Below are positions 1-8,165 of a stretch of DNA of 64,000 nt, piece after piece. The position numbers and the translations under genes were made by a program. The stretch's first letter is position 1, and each line of letters begins with the position of its first letter. Source of the stretch: Nitrospiraceae bacterium (lineage in GTDB: Bacteria > Nitrospirota > Nitrospiria > Nitrospirales > Nitrospiraceae); assembly GCA_035623075.1 (NCBI GenBank), contig DASPUC010000024.1:124001-188000 (forward strand), in the 5' to 3' direction. The notes beneath the pieces were generated by a model, which worked only from the letters and a program-made list of their open reading frames with translations, ran no database searches and was not told where the DNA came from.

Positions 1-909
1 AGAGAGGTAGTCATAGAACAGTGTGCGTCGGTTCCGGCGACTCGGCACGATGATCGGTGTGTCTTTTGAGAAATGCAGCAATGTGCGCGGATCGACGTGG
101 TCGTCATGATCATGGGTTAAAAAGATGGCCGCCGGTCTGGGAATCAGCAGACCCCAGAGCGACGGGACCGAAGACTCAGCAAACCACGGAAGCAGCCAGG
201 GATCGAAGAGCAACACATTGTCGCGCTGGCGATAGAGAACCGCGGCATGTCCGAGATGCACCGTATCGCGATCCTGAACGGTCTTCAACCAATGAGCCTT
301 GACCGAGGAGCGACTCGAGCTCACCAAACACTCGTACTGGTGCAGGGATTCGATCAATCTGGTCAGTACGCGCTCCGCATCACGCCCTGAGGTAGTAACC
401 ACGGTTTTGATTTCCTCGGTCAGATGCGTACCGTCCAAGAATCCCAAGACCTTGCCGACTATCGGACCCAATGGACGTTGGTCGAACCCGATTGGAATTG
501 CCTGACGCTTGACCGAATGAAAAATCCGAAGTCCCCCGTTGCTGACCATGGCGGATTTCGTCGGATCAGTTGGAAATTCCCAATGGAATGTCCCCTCCGC
601 TTTCCGCCCGCATCGAATATGCTGTTTGAGATATGGTCGTCCGTTAACGAGTTCGGCATAGGCATCTTCCAGCCGTCGATGCCGATCCGGATCATCCAAC
701 GGAGCACGTTTGGAAAACACATCACTAATCGCCGTATCGATCGAGCTTGCCAGGAGACTGTGCGCTTCGTGGAGACTCGCCACGACTTCCGGGGCCACAC
801 CGGCAACGAAGGGAAACGGGCCAGGCGGCTCAGCGCTCTCCAGCTGCACCCAGCACCACGGCGCCAGCGCGAGGTATTGATGGCGCGGCAGACTGTCCCA
901 GATCTTCAT
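1..909 (-). CDS. MBL-fold metallo-hydrolase, C-terminus outside window
   Basis: The minus frame is open from an ATG at 909 through base 1 (303 codons, no stop), so the protein is cut by the window edge. Near codons 273-280 it has THDHDDHVD, the HxHxDH zinc-binding signature of the metallo-beta-lactamase fold, preceded by the usual hydrophobic strand and an LLFDPWL segment. The first ~200 residues are not MBL-like. A stretch around residues 165-200 (LGPIVGKVLGFLDGT and following) resembles the small PqqD-like or winged domains that precede some MBL enzymes; this is an inference. The substrate is unknown. No good ribosome binding site precedes the ATG, because the upstream spacer is repeat-like sequence. 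The family call is firm; the function is open. Confidence 0.85.
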   Translation of the reverse strand, partial: MKIWDSLPRHQYLALAPWCWVQLESAEPPGPFPFVAGVAPEVVASLHEAHSLLASSIDTAISDVFSKRAPLDDPDRHRRLEDAYAELVNGRPYLKQHIRCGRKAEGTFHWEFPTDPTKSAMVSNGGLRIFHSVKRQAIPIGFDQRPLGPIVGKVLGFLDGTHLTEEIKTVVTTSGRDAERVLTRLIESLHQYECLVSSSRSSVKAHWLKTVQDRDTVHLGHAAVLYRQRDNVLLFDPWLLPWFAESSVPSLWGLLIPRPAAIFLTHDHDDHVDPRTLLHFSKDTPIIVPSRRNRRTLFYDYLS

Positions 910-910
910 G

Positions 911-998
911 ATCGTGACCCGTGATACGTGACACGGGACGCGGGACACGGAAACGTTGGTTTTTCTTCCAACTGGTCACCCGTCACGAGTTACCCGCC
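911..998. repeat. Intergenic G/C word repeat, partly inverted
   Basis: The plus strand at 911-950 is built from variants of one word (cgtgacccgtgat, cgtgacacggga, cgcgggacacgg). At 974-998 the opposite-sense version appears (ggtcacccgtcacgagttac). It fills the spacer between two minus-strand genes and supplies the last codons of the VOC gene. It has the look of a short dispersed intergenic repeat. Copies elsewhere in the genome cannot be seen from this window. Confidence 0.55.
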
Positions 999-1426
999 AC
1001 TTCCCATGTGAGCTTGCTGATCGCTGGTTCGTACAAGGCTTGGATGACGTTGCCGTCGGGATCGCAAAAATAGAACGAGTAGCTTCCGTCACGATGCTGT
1101 TTCGGTGGTTGAGCAATGCTGCCGCCAAGGCGACCAATCGCCGGCTCAACGGCCCGATACATCTGATCCACTGCTTGCGGGCTCTCCAGAATCACGCCGA
1201 CGTGATCGAGCAACTGCGGTTTCAGCGGCTGGTAGTCGGCAAGTTCGTGCTTCGCAATCTGGTGGAGGGCAAGATTGTCGGTCCCGGAACTGAAATACAC
1301 GTTGTCGGCATCCGGTTCCCAGACCACCTTCATTCCAAGCAACTGTTCGTAGAATGCGCGTGAACGGGCCAGGTTCGTCACGCGGAGCGCGAGGTGACGA
1401 AGACCACGATGGAGCTGGGTTTCCAT
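983..1426 (-). CDS. VOC-family (glyoxalase/bleomycin-resistance fold) protein
   Basis: The 147-residue protein has the paired beta-alpha-beta-beta-beta modules of the vicinal oxygen chelate superfamily. It begins with GLRHLALRVTNLARSRAFYE, has a central LLDHVGVIL strand, and ends with YSFYFCDPDGNVIQALYEP, the usual VOC C-terminal metal-ligand strand. Candidate metal ligands are the His of HLALRV, the Glu/Asp of the final strand and the His of DHVGV. A longer frame opens at 1477, but the ATG at 1426 has a GAGGAG four bases upstream and starts at the usual distance from the first VOC strand, so it was chosen. The gene is probably co-transcribed with the MBL gene. The substrate is not deducible; typical roles are glyoxalase, dioxygenase or drug binding. 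Confidence 0.85.
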   Translation of the reverse strand: METQLHRGLRHLALRVTNLARSRAFYEQLLGMKVVWEPDADNVYFSSGTDNLALHQIAKHELADYQPLKPQLLDHVGVILESPQAVDQMYRAVEPAIGRLGGSIAQPPKQHRDGSYSFYFCDPDGNVIQALYEPAISKLTWEVAGNS

Positions 1427-1570
1427 ACACTCCTCTGCAGTGACCGTATAGTAGGTGGCTCTTCGGACTCCCGTCAATTCGAATTTCCATGCAAGGAGCC
1501 GGCTGTGGTCCTTGTTGGAGCTATGTTAGGATGGGAGTCGATCCGATCGTGTGGAAAGGAGCCGTCGACC

Positions 1571-2407
1571 ATGCGCCGCTTGTTCGCTGTCATGCCGCTC
1601 ATCTTCACGTTTGGTTTATCACCTCAGCTCCAGGCTGCAGAATCTCCTTCCCATTCAGACCCTAAGACCATAACGGGGAACGATGGAGCACCCATGGTGC
1701 TCATTCCAGCGGGACCCTTCCCCATGGGCGTTCCACCCGGCGATCGAGACGGAGGCCGCGACGAATATCCCCGCCACGAGGTGCGGCTGGATGACTATTA
1801 CATCGACAAATTCGAGGTGACGAACGGACGCTACTTGGAGTTCGTGAAGGCCACGAATCACCGCGTGCCGCAGAATCCCAGGAACCCGACCCGCAATCTC
1901 TGGGAAGGAGTCGCTATACGGGACTCCCTCGTGGACCGTCCTGTCGTCAACGTGGATTGGGCCGACTCCGACGCCTATTGTCGATGGACCGGCAAGCGTT
2001 TGCCGACCGAAGCCGAGTGGGAAAAAGCGGCCAAAGGCAATCACGATTGGCGCTTCCCCTGGGGAAACGTCGAACCCACGAACAAACATCTCAATTACAA
2101 TCAGCAGTGGATCGGTGAGAAGACGTTGATGCCGGTGGGAAGCTACGAAGCAGGCAAGAGCCCCTATGGCGTCTATGATATGGCGGGCAACGTCTGGGAG
2201 TGGGTCACCGATTGGTATGATGCCAACTATTATGAAAAGAGCCCAGCTAAGAATCCCAAAGGCCCGGAAACCGGCACAAAGCGAGTGCTTCGCGGATCGG
2301 GATGGCAAAACGAAACCCCGACCGTCCGCATCTTCACGCGGGTTGACAGTGACCCTGCCATTCGGAACGAATCGACCGGATTTCGCTGCGCCAAGGATGC
2401 GAAATAG
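1571..2407 (+). CDS. Formylglycine-generating-enzyme (FGE/SUMF1) family protein, exported
   Basis: The 278-residue protein has a signal peptide (RRLFAVMPLIFTFGLSPQL, cleaved near QAA) followed by a complete FGE-sulfatase domain. Landmarks are MVLIPAGPFPMG at the domain start, DKFEVTNGRYLEF, VVNVDWADSDAYCRWTGKRL, PTEAEWEKAA, YGVYDMAGNVWEWVTDWYD, and RGSGWQ before FRCAKD at the end. Family members convert a sulfatase Cys to formylglycine, or act as PvdO/EgtB-like oxidases or binding domains. No sulfatase lies nearby and the copper-site cysteines of genuine FGE are not obvious, so the reaction is unknown. The ATG at 1571 was chosen because AAGGAG lies about 9 bases upstream and it begins the signal peptide; the frame is open further upstream without support. 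A second family member lies 1.4 kb downstream on the other strand. Confidence 0.88.
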   Translation: MRRLFAVMPLIFTFGLSPQLQAAESPSHSDPKTITGNDGAPMVLIPAGPFPMGVPPGDRDGGRDEYPRHEVRLDDYYIDKFEVTNGRYLEFVKATNHRVPQNPRNPTRNLWEGVAIRDSLVDRPVVNVDWADSDAYCRWTGKRLPTEAEWEKAAKGNHDWRFPWGNVEPTNKHLNYNQQWIGEKTLMPVGSYEAGKSPYGVYDMAGNVWEWVTDWYDANYYEKSPAKNPKGPETGTKRVLRGSGWQNETPTVRIFTRVDSDPAIRNESTGFRCAKDAK

Positions 2408-2453
2408 TCGTTTCCAGTAAGCCCGTTTCTGACCGGTATGGTACAACCGGTTC

Positions 2454-3719
2454 ATGACCGATTCCGAACAGACGGAACAGCTCAGGACCAAGGCGAAACA
2501 CTTCGCGATCGGCGTCCTCAAGCTCTTTGGCGGTCTGCCGAAAACCCCCGAAACTCATGCGATCGAAGCTCCGCTCGTGAAGGCCGCTACGACGTTAGCG
2601 GCTAACTGCCGGGCCCTTGCGCGGGCTTGGTCTGAAGACGACTTCCTCACCAAACGCGGTGTTGCGGCGGGAGATGCGGACGACTGCGTGTTTTGGCTCG
2701 AATTGCTGAGCGCCGCCGCAACCGACCATGAGCAGCCAGTTCATACACTGCTCGAAGACGTCGCGGAGATCGTCGCGCTCCTCTCGATTTGCGGCGAAGC
2801 GGACCCGCCTGCCTCGCCAGTCGCACCGGCCGATCCCCCCTCTGTCCCGGTTCAAAGCGACCCTCCACCGCCGCCTCTCCCCACCGATTTCCATGGCCTA
2901 CGCGTGCTGTCGTTCGAGAGCCGCATGGCCACCGAGATGACGAAGCTGATCGAACGGCAGGGAGGAGTCGCGGTCGTGGTCCCCGCATTACGAGAGATTC
3001 CGATTCCCCTGCAGGACAACGGGGCTGTGTTCCGCTTTGGTGTGAGACTCATGCTTGGGCAAGTGGATATTCTGATTCTGCTGACCGGCACCGGTACCAA
3101 AGCCCTCTTCGAGGTGTTGCAAACCCGATATCCGATGGCGGAGATCGCAGCCGCCTTAAAGAAGGTCCTCGTCGTCACACGAGGGCCCAAGCCCCAAGCA
3201 GTGCTCAAATTACTGGGCCTCGAACCGAACATCACCGTGCCGGATCCCAATACCTGGGTAGAGGTTGTGTCGACGCTCGACGAGTACCGCCCCGTCAAGG
3301 GGTTCCGCGTCGCAGTTCAGGAATATGGTATGTCCAACCCGGATCTCTTGGAGGCTTTGAAGCAGCGAGGTGCGGAGGTCTTTCCCGTCCCAATCTATCG
3401 CTGGGCTCTTCCAGAAGAGGTGGGGCTGCTGAGGCATGTGATTAGCGAGCTGGTCGATGGGAAGATTGATGTGATGCTGATCACGAATGCTGCTCAGCTC
3501 GACCATGTGATGCAATTAGTCGAGCAGGAAGGGAAAACGGAGCTTTTCAAAGTGGCGTGCAAGAAGGTGGTGGTCGCCTCTATTGGCCCAACCGCCAGTG
3601 AACGTCTCCGTCACTACGATCTCCCCATCGACTTCGAGCCCTCCCGCTCAAAGATGGGCGTGCTCGTGAAGGAGGTCAGTCAGAAGGTCCATGCATTCCT
3701 GCAAATAAAACGCCCCTAA
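2454..3719 (+). CDS. Four-helix-bundle (23S rRNA IVP-type) / uroporphyrinogen-III synthase fusion
   Basis: The protein has 421 residues. Residues ~8-110 have the pattern of the four-helix-bundle family related to proteins encoded in 23S rRNA intervening sequences (KHFAIGVLKLFGGLP, then LVKAATTLAANCRALARA, then ADDCVFWLELLSAA). A Pro/Ala-rich linker (~115-140) leads to a HemD domain (~145-418) with HGLRVLSFESR, LILLTGTGTKALFEVL, KVLVVTRGPKP, VAVQEYG, DVMLITNAAQLDHVMQL and VVASIGPTASERL. HemD closes hydroxymethylbilane to uroporphyrinogen III in cytoplasmic tetrapyrrole synthesis. No other hem gene is adjacent, so this may be a second or divergent HemD. There is no frameshift between the halves: the frame is continuous and the linker is clean, so the fusion looks real. 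The function of the bundle is unknown. Confidence 0.8.
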   Translation: MTDSEQTEQLRTKAKHFAIGVLKLFGGLPKTPETHAIEAPLVKAATTLAANCRALARAWSEDDFLTKRGVAAGDADDCVFWLELLSAAATDHEQPVHTLLEDVAEIVALLSICGEADPPASPVAPADPPSVPVQSDPPPPPLPTDFHGLRVLSFESRMATEMTKLIERQGGVAVVVPALREIPIPLQDNGAVFRFGVRLMLGQVDILILLTGTGTKALFEVLQTRYPMAEIAAALKKVLVVTRGPKPQAVLKLLGLEPNITVPDPNTWVEVVSTLDEYRPVKGFRVAVQEYGMSNPDLLEALKQRGAEVFPVPIYRWALPEEVGLLRHVISELVDGKIDVMLITNAAQLDHVMQLVEQEGKTELFKVACKKVVVASIGPTASERLRHYDLPIDFEPSRSKMGVLVKEVSQKVHAFLQIKRP

Positions 3720-3767
3720 TACCAAGCCTCTCTTCTCTCTTTCCTTAGCCTTGTGTGCCCGACGTTT

Positions 3768-4664
3768 CTATTCTATGACATCCCGTGCACAGCGGAATCC
3801 CAGCCAGTTCATTTTTGTGCTGGGATCAGTCCCGTTCCGCTGAGCAGGCCGCACAGAGGGTGTACTGTCAATCCATCCGCCGCCACGAAAGGCCTTCTGG
3901 GTTCCCTTCTCAAGCCCCTTGGGATTCCGGTTCGGTGCCGTCTTGTAATAGTCCGGGTCGTACCAGTCGGCCGTCCATTCTGCGACATTGCCGGCCATCT
4001 GAAAGACCCCGTACGGGCTGACGGCGTTTTCGTACTTGTCGACAGAGATGATCGGTGGATACAGCAGCAGCCGCTCCGGTCGGTCACGCACCGGCCCGGA
4101 CAATCCCGTGCGGCCGAAGTTGGCGCGGCTCAATCCCGCCGGCTGGTTCCCCCAAGGATAGATGCGTCCATCCTCACCTCGCGCTGCCTTCTCCCATTCC
4201 GCCGAGGTGGGTAGGCGCTTGCCGGCCCATCGACAGTACGCATCGGCGTCGAACCAGGAGACGTGCATGACCGGATGGTTGGCCATGGTTTCCTGAAAGT
4301 TCCCACCGTCGTATTGCCAATCGATCAGCGGCGGGAGGTCCTTCGCCAGGACAAACTTCAGGAATTGCACGGTGGTTACTTCGTATTTGTCGATCTCATA
4401 TGCATCCAAGTACACCTTTCGCTGCGGCAACTCCGGCTGGTAGGCGTTGCGATCGACTTTTTTATCGCTCCCCATGATGAACGAGCCCGCCAGGATGCGG
4501 ACCATTTCGTCATGGGCCGGTAATTTGATGCGCTCAGCCGCAAGCTTCTTCCCTTCAGGCGTCCATTCCCTGGTCACGTCAGCGACATCCAACGCCGATA
4601 CCAAGCCATTGATGCTCACCAACGCTGTGATGATCATACTGCCCGCAATTCCTGCCCTTCGCAC
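3768..4664 (-). CDS. Formylglycine-generating-enzyme (FGE/SUMF1) family protein, exported (second copy)
   Basis: The 298-residue protein starts with a signal peptide (AGIAGSMIITALVSINGLVSA) and carries an FGE-sulfatase domain: MVRILAGSFIMGSDK, DAYEIDKYEVTTVQFLKF, VMHVSWFDADAYCRWAGKRL, PTSAEWEKAARGEDGRIYPW, YGVFQMAGNVAEWTADWYD, and RGGGWID before LGFRCARD. It shares the motif order of the copy at 1571-2407 but differs in sequence throughout, so the two are paralogues rather than a recent duplication. The insert around GRTGLSGPVRDRPERL is specific to this copy. It precedes the gene at 4683-5300 in the opposite sense of transcription order: that gene is upstream by 18 bp, so the two are probably one operon. 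The target or reaction is unknown. Confidence 0.87.
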   Translation of the reverse strand: MRRAGIAGSMIITALVSINGLVSALDVADVTREWTPEGKKLAAERIKLPAHDEMVRILAGSFIMGSDKKVDRNAYQPELPQRKVYLDAYEIDKYEVTTVQFLKFVLAKDLPPLIDWQYDGGNFQETMANHPVMHVSWFDADAYCRWAGKRLPTSAEWEKAARGEDGRIYPWGNQPAGLSRANFGRTGLSGPVRDRPERLLLYPPIISVDKYENAVSPYGVFQMAGNVAEWTADWYDPDYYKTAPNRNPKGLEKGTQKAFRGGGWIDSTPSVRPAQRNGTDPSTKMNWLGFRCARDVIE

Positions 4665-4682
4665 AGCCTCCCTCCTTGTCTG

Positions 4683-5300
4683 CTACATCCCTTGTTCTTT
4701 CGGTTGCACACTTGGCTCTTTTTTAAAGTCCTCCAGCGGTTGGAAATTCACCGGCAATTGAAAGAGGTAGTCCGAGACCGACCGTAGCTTCACATGCTGG
4801 TATTCCACAATCCAACTGCCGTCCTTTTTTGCCAATTTCATCGGAAAATGAATGTCAGTGGCCAACCACTGGTAATAGACCTCGGTTCGTTCGCCCCGTT
4901 TCGTCGTCACTTCATAGAGGGTCGTCGGATGACCTTCGCGCGTTTCCGTTCCGATCTCTTCCCTCGACACCTCCCCATCCAGCTTCTCGGTCACCATAAG
5001 GTCCTGGTCGGCATCGTAGGGCACGGTCTTGAAATGTTTCATCCGTGACAGCAGCAGCCATACCACCTGTTTGTCCTTTCGCACGATGCTGACGTTGACG
5101 GGGCCCATCGAATGGTGCTCGATTCGCCACATATTGTCGCGATAATAGATGACGGCTTTTCTGGTACGGCCGTCGCTCTTCGTGATGCGATCGGCCGTGA
5201 ATTCCAGGGCCTCGGCGGACAAGCCGACCACGAGCAGGCTGGAGACAACCATGAGAGCGAGGCCAAACTTTCGCATGACGGTGCATCGTAACATAGCCAT
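4683..5300 (-). CDS. Exported LolA-like/DUF4412-type protein of unknown function
   Basis: The 205-residue protein has a signal peptide (FGLALMVVSSLLVVGLSAEA). The mature part alternates strands in the manner of periplasmic LolA/LppX-like half-barrels: EFTADRITKSDGRTRKAVIY, WRIEHHSMGPVNVSIVRKDK, VVWLLLSRMKHFKTVPYD, TTLYEVTTKRGERTEVYYQW and a final VSDYLFQLPVNFQPLEDF. The ending, which predicts a residual in 'polynomial' style, is common to DUF4412 and outer-membrane-lipoprotein-sorting-like proteins. The ATG at 5300 has GAGGAAAG about 7 bases upstream, better than the internal ATG at 5276. It is followed 18 bp later by the FGE-type gene. Ligand and role are unknown; a lipid- or lipoprotein-binding periplasmic function is inferred from the fold only. 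Confidence 0.65.
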   Translation of the reverse strand: MAMLRCTVMRKFGLALMVVSSLLVVGLSAEALEFTADRITKSDGRTRKAVIYYRDNMWRIEHHSMGPVNVSIVRKDKQVVWLLLSRMKHFKTVPYDADQDLMVTEKLDGEVSREEIGTETREGHPTTLYEVTTKRGERTEVYYQWLATDIHFPMKLAKKDGSWIVEYQHVKLRSVSDYLFQLPVNFQPLEDFKKEPSVQPKEQGM

Positions 5301-5324
5301 CTTCGAACTTTCCTCTGTGGGGAT

Positions 5325-6326
5325 TTACGAAACGGTCAATACGCCGGCTCCACTGTAGCGACCGGCCTTTAAATCCTGAAGGGCACGGTTGGCCTCGTCG
5401 AGACGGAACGAAACAGTGCGGGGTTTGATCGGGATCGCTGCAGCTTCGCGGAGTAGATCGAGTCCATCTTGCCTCGTATTCGCCGTGACACTGCGAATCA
5501 CGCGCTCGCCAAAGACCTCGCGATCGTAGTCAAGTGACGGAATCGGCGACATATGAATGCCCGCGAGCGCCAGGGTCCCACCTCGTTCGAGCGCGCGCAG
5601 GGCGATCGGAACGAGTTCGCCGGCCGGAGCGAAAATAATCGACCCGTGCAGCGGTTCCGGGGGCCGATCGTTGACACCGCCGACCCATCTCGCACCCAAT
5701 TCGCTCGCCAGCTGTTGATGCTCAGGCTTGAGAGAACTGACATAGACGTCACAACCCCAATGGTGCGCAATCTGAATCGCGATGTGCGCGGAGGCACCGA
5801 AGCCGTATAGGCCGAGCCGCTGGCCTGGCTTAATCCCGCTCATTCGCAGGGCCCGGTATCCGATAATGCCAGCGCAGAGCAGCGGGGCAGCTTCCTCATC
5901 GGAAAACACCGACGGAATTGGATACGCAAACTTGGCAGGAACGATCGCATACTCAGCATATCCTCCGTCGACTTGGTAACCGGTGAACCTTGCCTGGTCG
6001 CACAGGTTTTCCCGTCCACTACGACAAAATTCGCACCGACCGCATGTTCCCTGAAGCCAAGCAATGCCGACACGGTCCCCGACCGTGACTCCGTCGACCT
6101 CAGCTCCCTTCTCACTGACGATTCCCACGGCCTGGTGGCCTGGGATCAACGGCCGCTTTACATCCGGCAATTCTCCTTCGACCACGTGGATATCGGTCCG
6201 ACAGACGCCGCAGACACGGATTCTGACCAACGCCTGGCCCGAAGCAGGAACCGGTAGAGGTACCTCGCGCGGCTGGAGCGGATTGGTGGAAACTTCTCCC
6301 TGCTTCGTAAGGACCATCGCCTTCAT
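5325..6326 (-). CDS. Zinc-dependent alcohol dehydrogenase (MDR family)
   Basis: The 333-residue medium-chain dehydrogenase/reductase has catalytic zinc ligands in CGVCRTDIH and PGHQAVGIV. The structural-zinc cysteine cluster lies in GTCGRCEFCRSGRENLCD. The Rossmann segment GLYGFGASAHIAIQIAHHWG has the GxGxxxH variant typical of the subgroup often annotated as NADP-dependent or 'zinc-binding alcohol dehydrogenase family protein' (AdhA-like). It is expected to oxidise primary alcohols or reduce aldehydes in the cytoplasm. AAGAAGAG precedes the ATG. It is followed by the DUF4412-type gene 24 bp away; whether they share a transcript is uncertain. The enzyme class is secure, the substrate is not. 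Confidence 0.9.
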   Translation of the reverse strand: MKAMVLTKQGEVSTNPLQPREVPLPVPASGQALVRIRVCGVCRTDIHVVEGELPDVKRPLIPGHQAVGIVSEKGAEVDGVTVGDRVGIAWLQGTCGRCEFCRSGRENLCDQARFTGYQVDGGYAEYAIVPAKFAYPIPSVFSDEEAAPLLCAGIIGYRALRMSGIKPGQRLGLYGFGASAHIAIQIAHHWGCDVYVSSLKPEHQQLASELGARWVGGVNDRPPEPLHGSIIFAPAGELVPIALRALERGGTLALAGIHMSPIPSLDYDREVFGERVIRSVTANTRQDGLDLLREAAAIPIKPRTVSFRLDEANRALQDLKAGRYSGAGVLTVS

Positions 6327-6421
6327 AGGCTCTTCTTATCCTGGCTGGTCTGGTCGGCCCCGAGGTGGATCCTGAGCGCTTCCCCGCCTGATTGCCTCCG
6401 CCCCATATCATCAGATGCTGG

Positions 6422-7036
6422 CTACGGTGTTTTTGCTTTGATGCATTCGATATCGAGCCGGATCTGGACCTCGTCACCGACGACGAGTCCCCCGCTATCG
6501 AGCGTTTTGTTCCAAACCATGCCGAAGTCTTTGCGATTGAGCTTCCCCTCGGCATTAAAGCCGGCTCTGGTATTGCCCCACGGGTCTTTCGTCGTTCCAT
6601 TGAAATTGCCGGTCAACGTGATTTCCTTGGTCACGCCCTGCAGGGTGAGGTCTCCGATCGCGGTATAGCCTTCGCCGGTTTTCTTATAGCTCTTCATCCT
6701 GTAGCCCATCGTCGGGTACTTCTCCACGTCGAAGAAATCGGGATTTCGCAGGTGGGCATCCCGCTTTTCATGGACGGTGTTTACTGAGGCGGTTTTGATC
6801 GTCGCCTCGATCGCTTTTACAATCCCAGCTTCCGTATCCATGTCGATAAAGCCGGTATAGTCCATGAATCGGCCGGTGGTCTTGGAGACGACCATATGTG
6901 AGACGCGAAATTCGATCGTTGAATGATCAGGATCGACATTCCAGCGAGCCAACTCAGCCGGCGCCGGGGTAGCAGTCCAGATCAGTGTCTGGCACAGCAC
7001 CGCCAGAACCCCTGCACACCGATATGCTCTCAACAT
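6422..7036 (-). CDS. YceI-family periplasmic lipid-binding-type protein
   Basis: The ~204-residue protein has a signal peptide (LRAYRCAGVLAVLCQTLIW, Ala-rich cleavage region) and a YceI domain: WNVDPDHSTIEFRVSHMVV, TGRFMDYTGFIDMD, SVNTVHEKRDAHLRNPDFFD, TAIGDLTLQGVTKEITLTG and FGMVWNKTLDSGGLVVGDEV. YceI proteins form an eight-stranded lipocalin-like barrel that binds polyisoprenoids such as ubiquinone-8 chains in the periplasm; many are stress- or acid-induced. Two ATGs compete: one at 7045 sits only 2 bases from AGGAGG, and one at 7036 lies about 9-11 bases from it, so the latter was taken. The gene follows the TonB-C gene by 47 bp in the same direction. Confidence 0.9.
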   Translation of the reverse strand: MLRAYRCAGVLAVLCQTLIWTATPAPAELARWNVDPDHSTIEFRVSHMVVSKTTGRFMDYTGFIDMDTEAGIVKAIEATIKTASVNTVHEKRDAHLRNPDFFDVEKYPTMGYRMKSYKKTGEGYTAIGDLTLQGVTKEITLTGNFNGTTKDPWGNTRAGFNAEGKLNRKDFGMVWNKTLDSGGLVVGDEVQIRLDIECIKAKTP

Positions 7037-7083
7037 TGCAGTCATCTCCTCCTGAAGAGACCTGAGAATTGATGGACGCCTGG

Positions 7084-8073
7084 TTACTTCTTGGGTGGGC
7101 TCTCAGGAGCATCCGGTTTGGCGGTAGGACTTGTGACCGACTGTACGTCGCGCTTCTTCGGCCGGAGGCCGGTGCGCATCCGAACATGCACGTCCACGGC
7201 ATCCTCTCCCAACTCCGGCGGAAACGGAGGGAACGGTTGTGCGCTCACGACCGTGTGGATCCCTGCTTCGTCGATTTCGCGCGCGCCCGACCCCTTTTCG
7301 ATCTCGACCAATTGTGCCCGACCGTTCGGGTAGAGCTTGAACCGAACTTTGACCGTTTCTCCGCCCGGCGTGTGCCGAATCCCCCGTACGTGACGGCTCC
7401 AGCTCCGACTGACCAGATAGCTGATTTGCTTCCAATAGGCTGTGCCCTCACCCGGAGAAGGAAAGGGCATCAGGTCCTCCTCAGCCATTTTCCCTATCGA
7501 CACCGGTTCGACGTCCGGTTGAACTTCATCGATGGCCACATCCTCGTTGCGAGATTCGTCCGGCCGAGCCGGCGGCGGATCGGATGAATCGCCAGCCGGC
7601 TCTTGTGGATCCAAAGTCACATACACAATTCGCCGCATGATCCGTTCGGGCTTGTCTTGCCGGGATCGGGCAAAGGTGACCTGAATCCGTGCCACTTTGT
7701 GCGGCACCGACGTTCGGCTCGGGGGGATCGGCTCAAGAGTCACGGTGCCTTTTAGGACCATCGGCACCGTATCCGGCTCGAGCGTGATCGTCTGCGATTG
7801 AAAGTGGACGGATTCACAGATGGCCACGATGGGGGTGGACCCCTGCGCCACACCCCCGAGAGTCACCGTCAGCGTGATGGGTTTTCCGGAAAGAATGTCG
7901 GCGGCGGACTCTTCCTGGTCCAGATCGAATTGGACCCACCGTTTCGAGGGCGAAGAGAGAGGCGCTGACGAGGGAGCAGCGGGAAACGCGATCGGTTCAA
8001 AGGCCCACAGACAAACCGCGAACCCCAGCATCCCGATCCAACATTCGAGACATCGGAACCCTGGAGCCTTCAT
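7084..8073 (-). CDS. TonB C-terminal-domain envelope protein
   Basis: The 329-residue protein has an N-terminal hydrophobic segment (LECWIGMLGFAVCLWAFEPI) that could be a membrane anchor or signal. It then has a beta-rich middle domain (~60-160) of unknown type and an acidic Pro-rich linker. The C-terminal ~95 residues match the TonB_C fold: SYLVSRSWSRHVRG, GGETVKVRFKLYPNGRAQL, REIDEAGIHTVVSAQPFPPF and VDVHVRMRTGLRP. TonB_C domains bind TonB boxes of outer-membrane receptors; many stand-alone versions act in envelope assembly. No exbB or exbD is nearby. A longer frame runs to 8238 but would add an unlikely Arg/His-rich extension. The ATG at 8073 has AGGA 8 bases upstream. Confidence 0.75.
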   Translation of the reverse strand: MKAPGFRCLECWIGMLGFAVCLWAFEPIAFPAAPSSAPLSSPSKRWVQFDLDQEESAADILSGKPITLTVTLGGVAQGSTPIVAICESVHFQSQTITLEPDTVPMVLKGTVTLEPIPPSRTSVPHKVARIQVTFARSRQDKPERIMRRIVYVTLDPQEPAGDSSDPPPARPDESRNEDVAIDEVQPDVEPVSIGKMAEEDLMPFPSPGEGTAYWKQISYLVSRSWSRHVRGIRHTPGGETVKVRFKLYPNGRAQLVEIEKGSGAREIDEAGIHTVVSAQPFPPFPPELGEDAVDVHVRMRTGLRPKKRDVQSVTSPTAKPDAPESPPKK

Positions 8074-8165
8074 ACTGTGCATCCTACCCAGCCCGTTAGC
8101 TTTCGCGCAACCCGTTTTTCTCGGATAAAGGTGCGCGATTGAGCGGTATAAGATAGAATGAAGCC

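Noticed and set aside
424-924. 166-codon plus-strand frame at the window start
   Set aside because: It lies opposite the continuous MBL-fold frame, which has a recognisable zinc motif; the plus frame has no domain or start signal.
1394-1570. N-terminal extension of the first FGE-type gene
   Set aside because: It reads into the VOC gene's start region and lacks a signal peptide; the ATG at 1571 has a good SD and signal peptide.
2454-3719. HemD fusion as a frameshift artefact of two genes
   Set aside because: The frame is continuous with a Pro/Ala-rich linker and no internal start with SD before the HemD domain.
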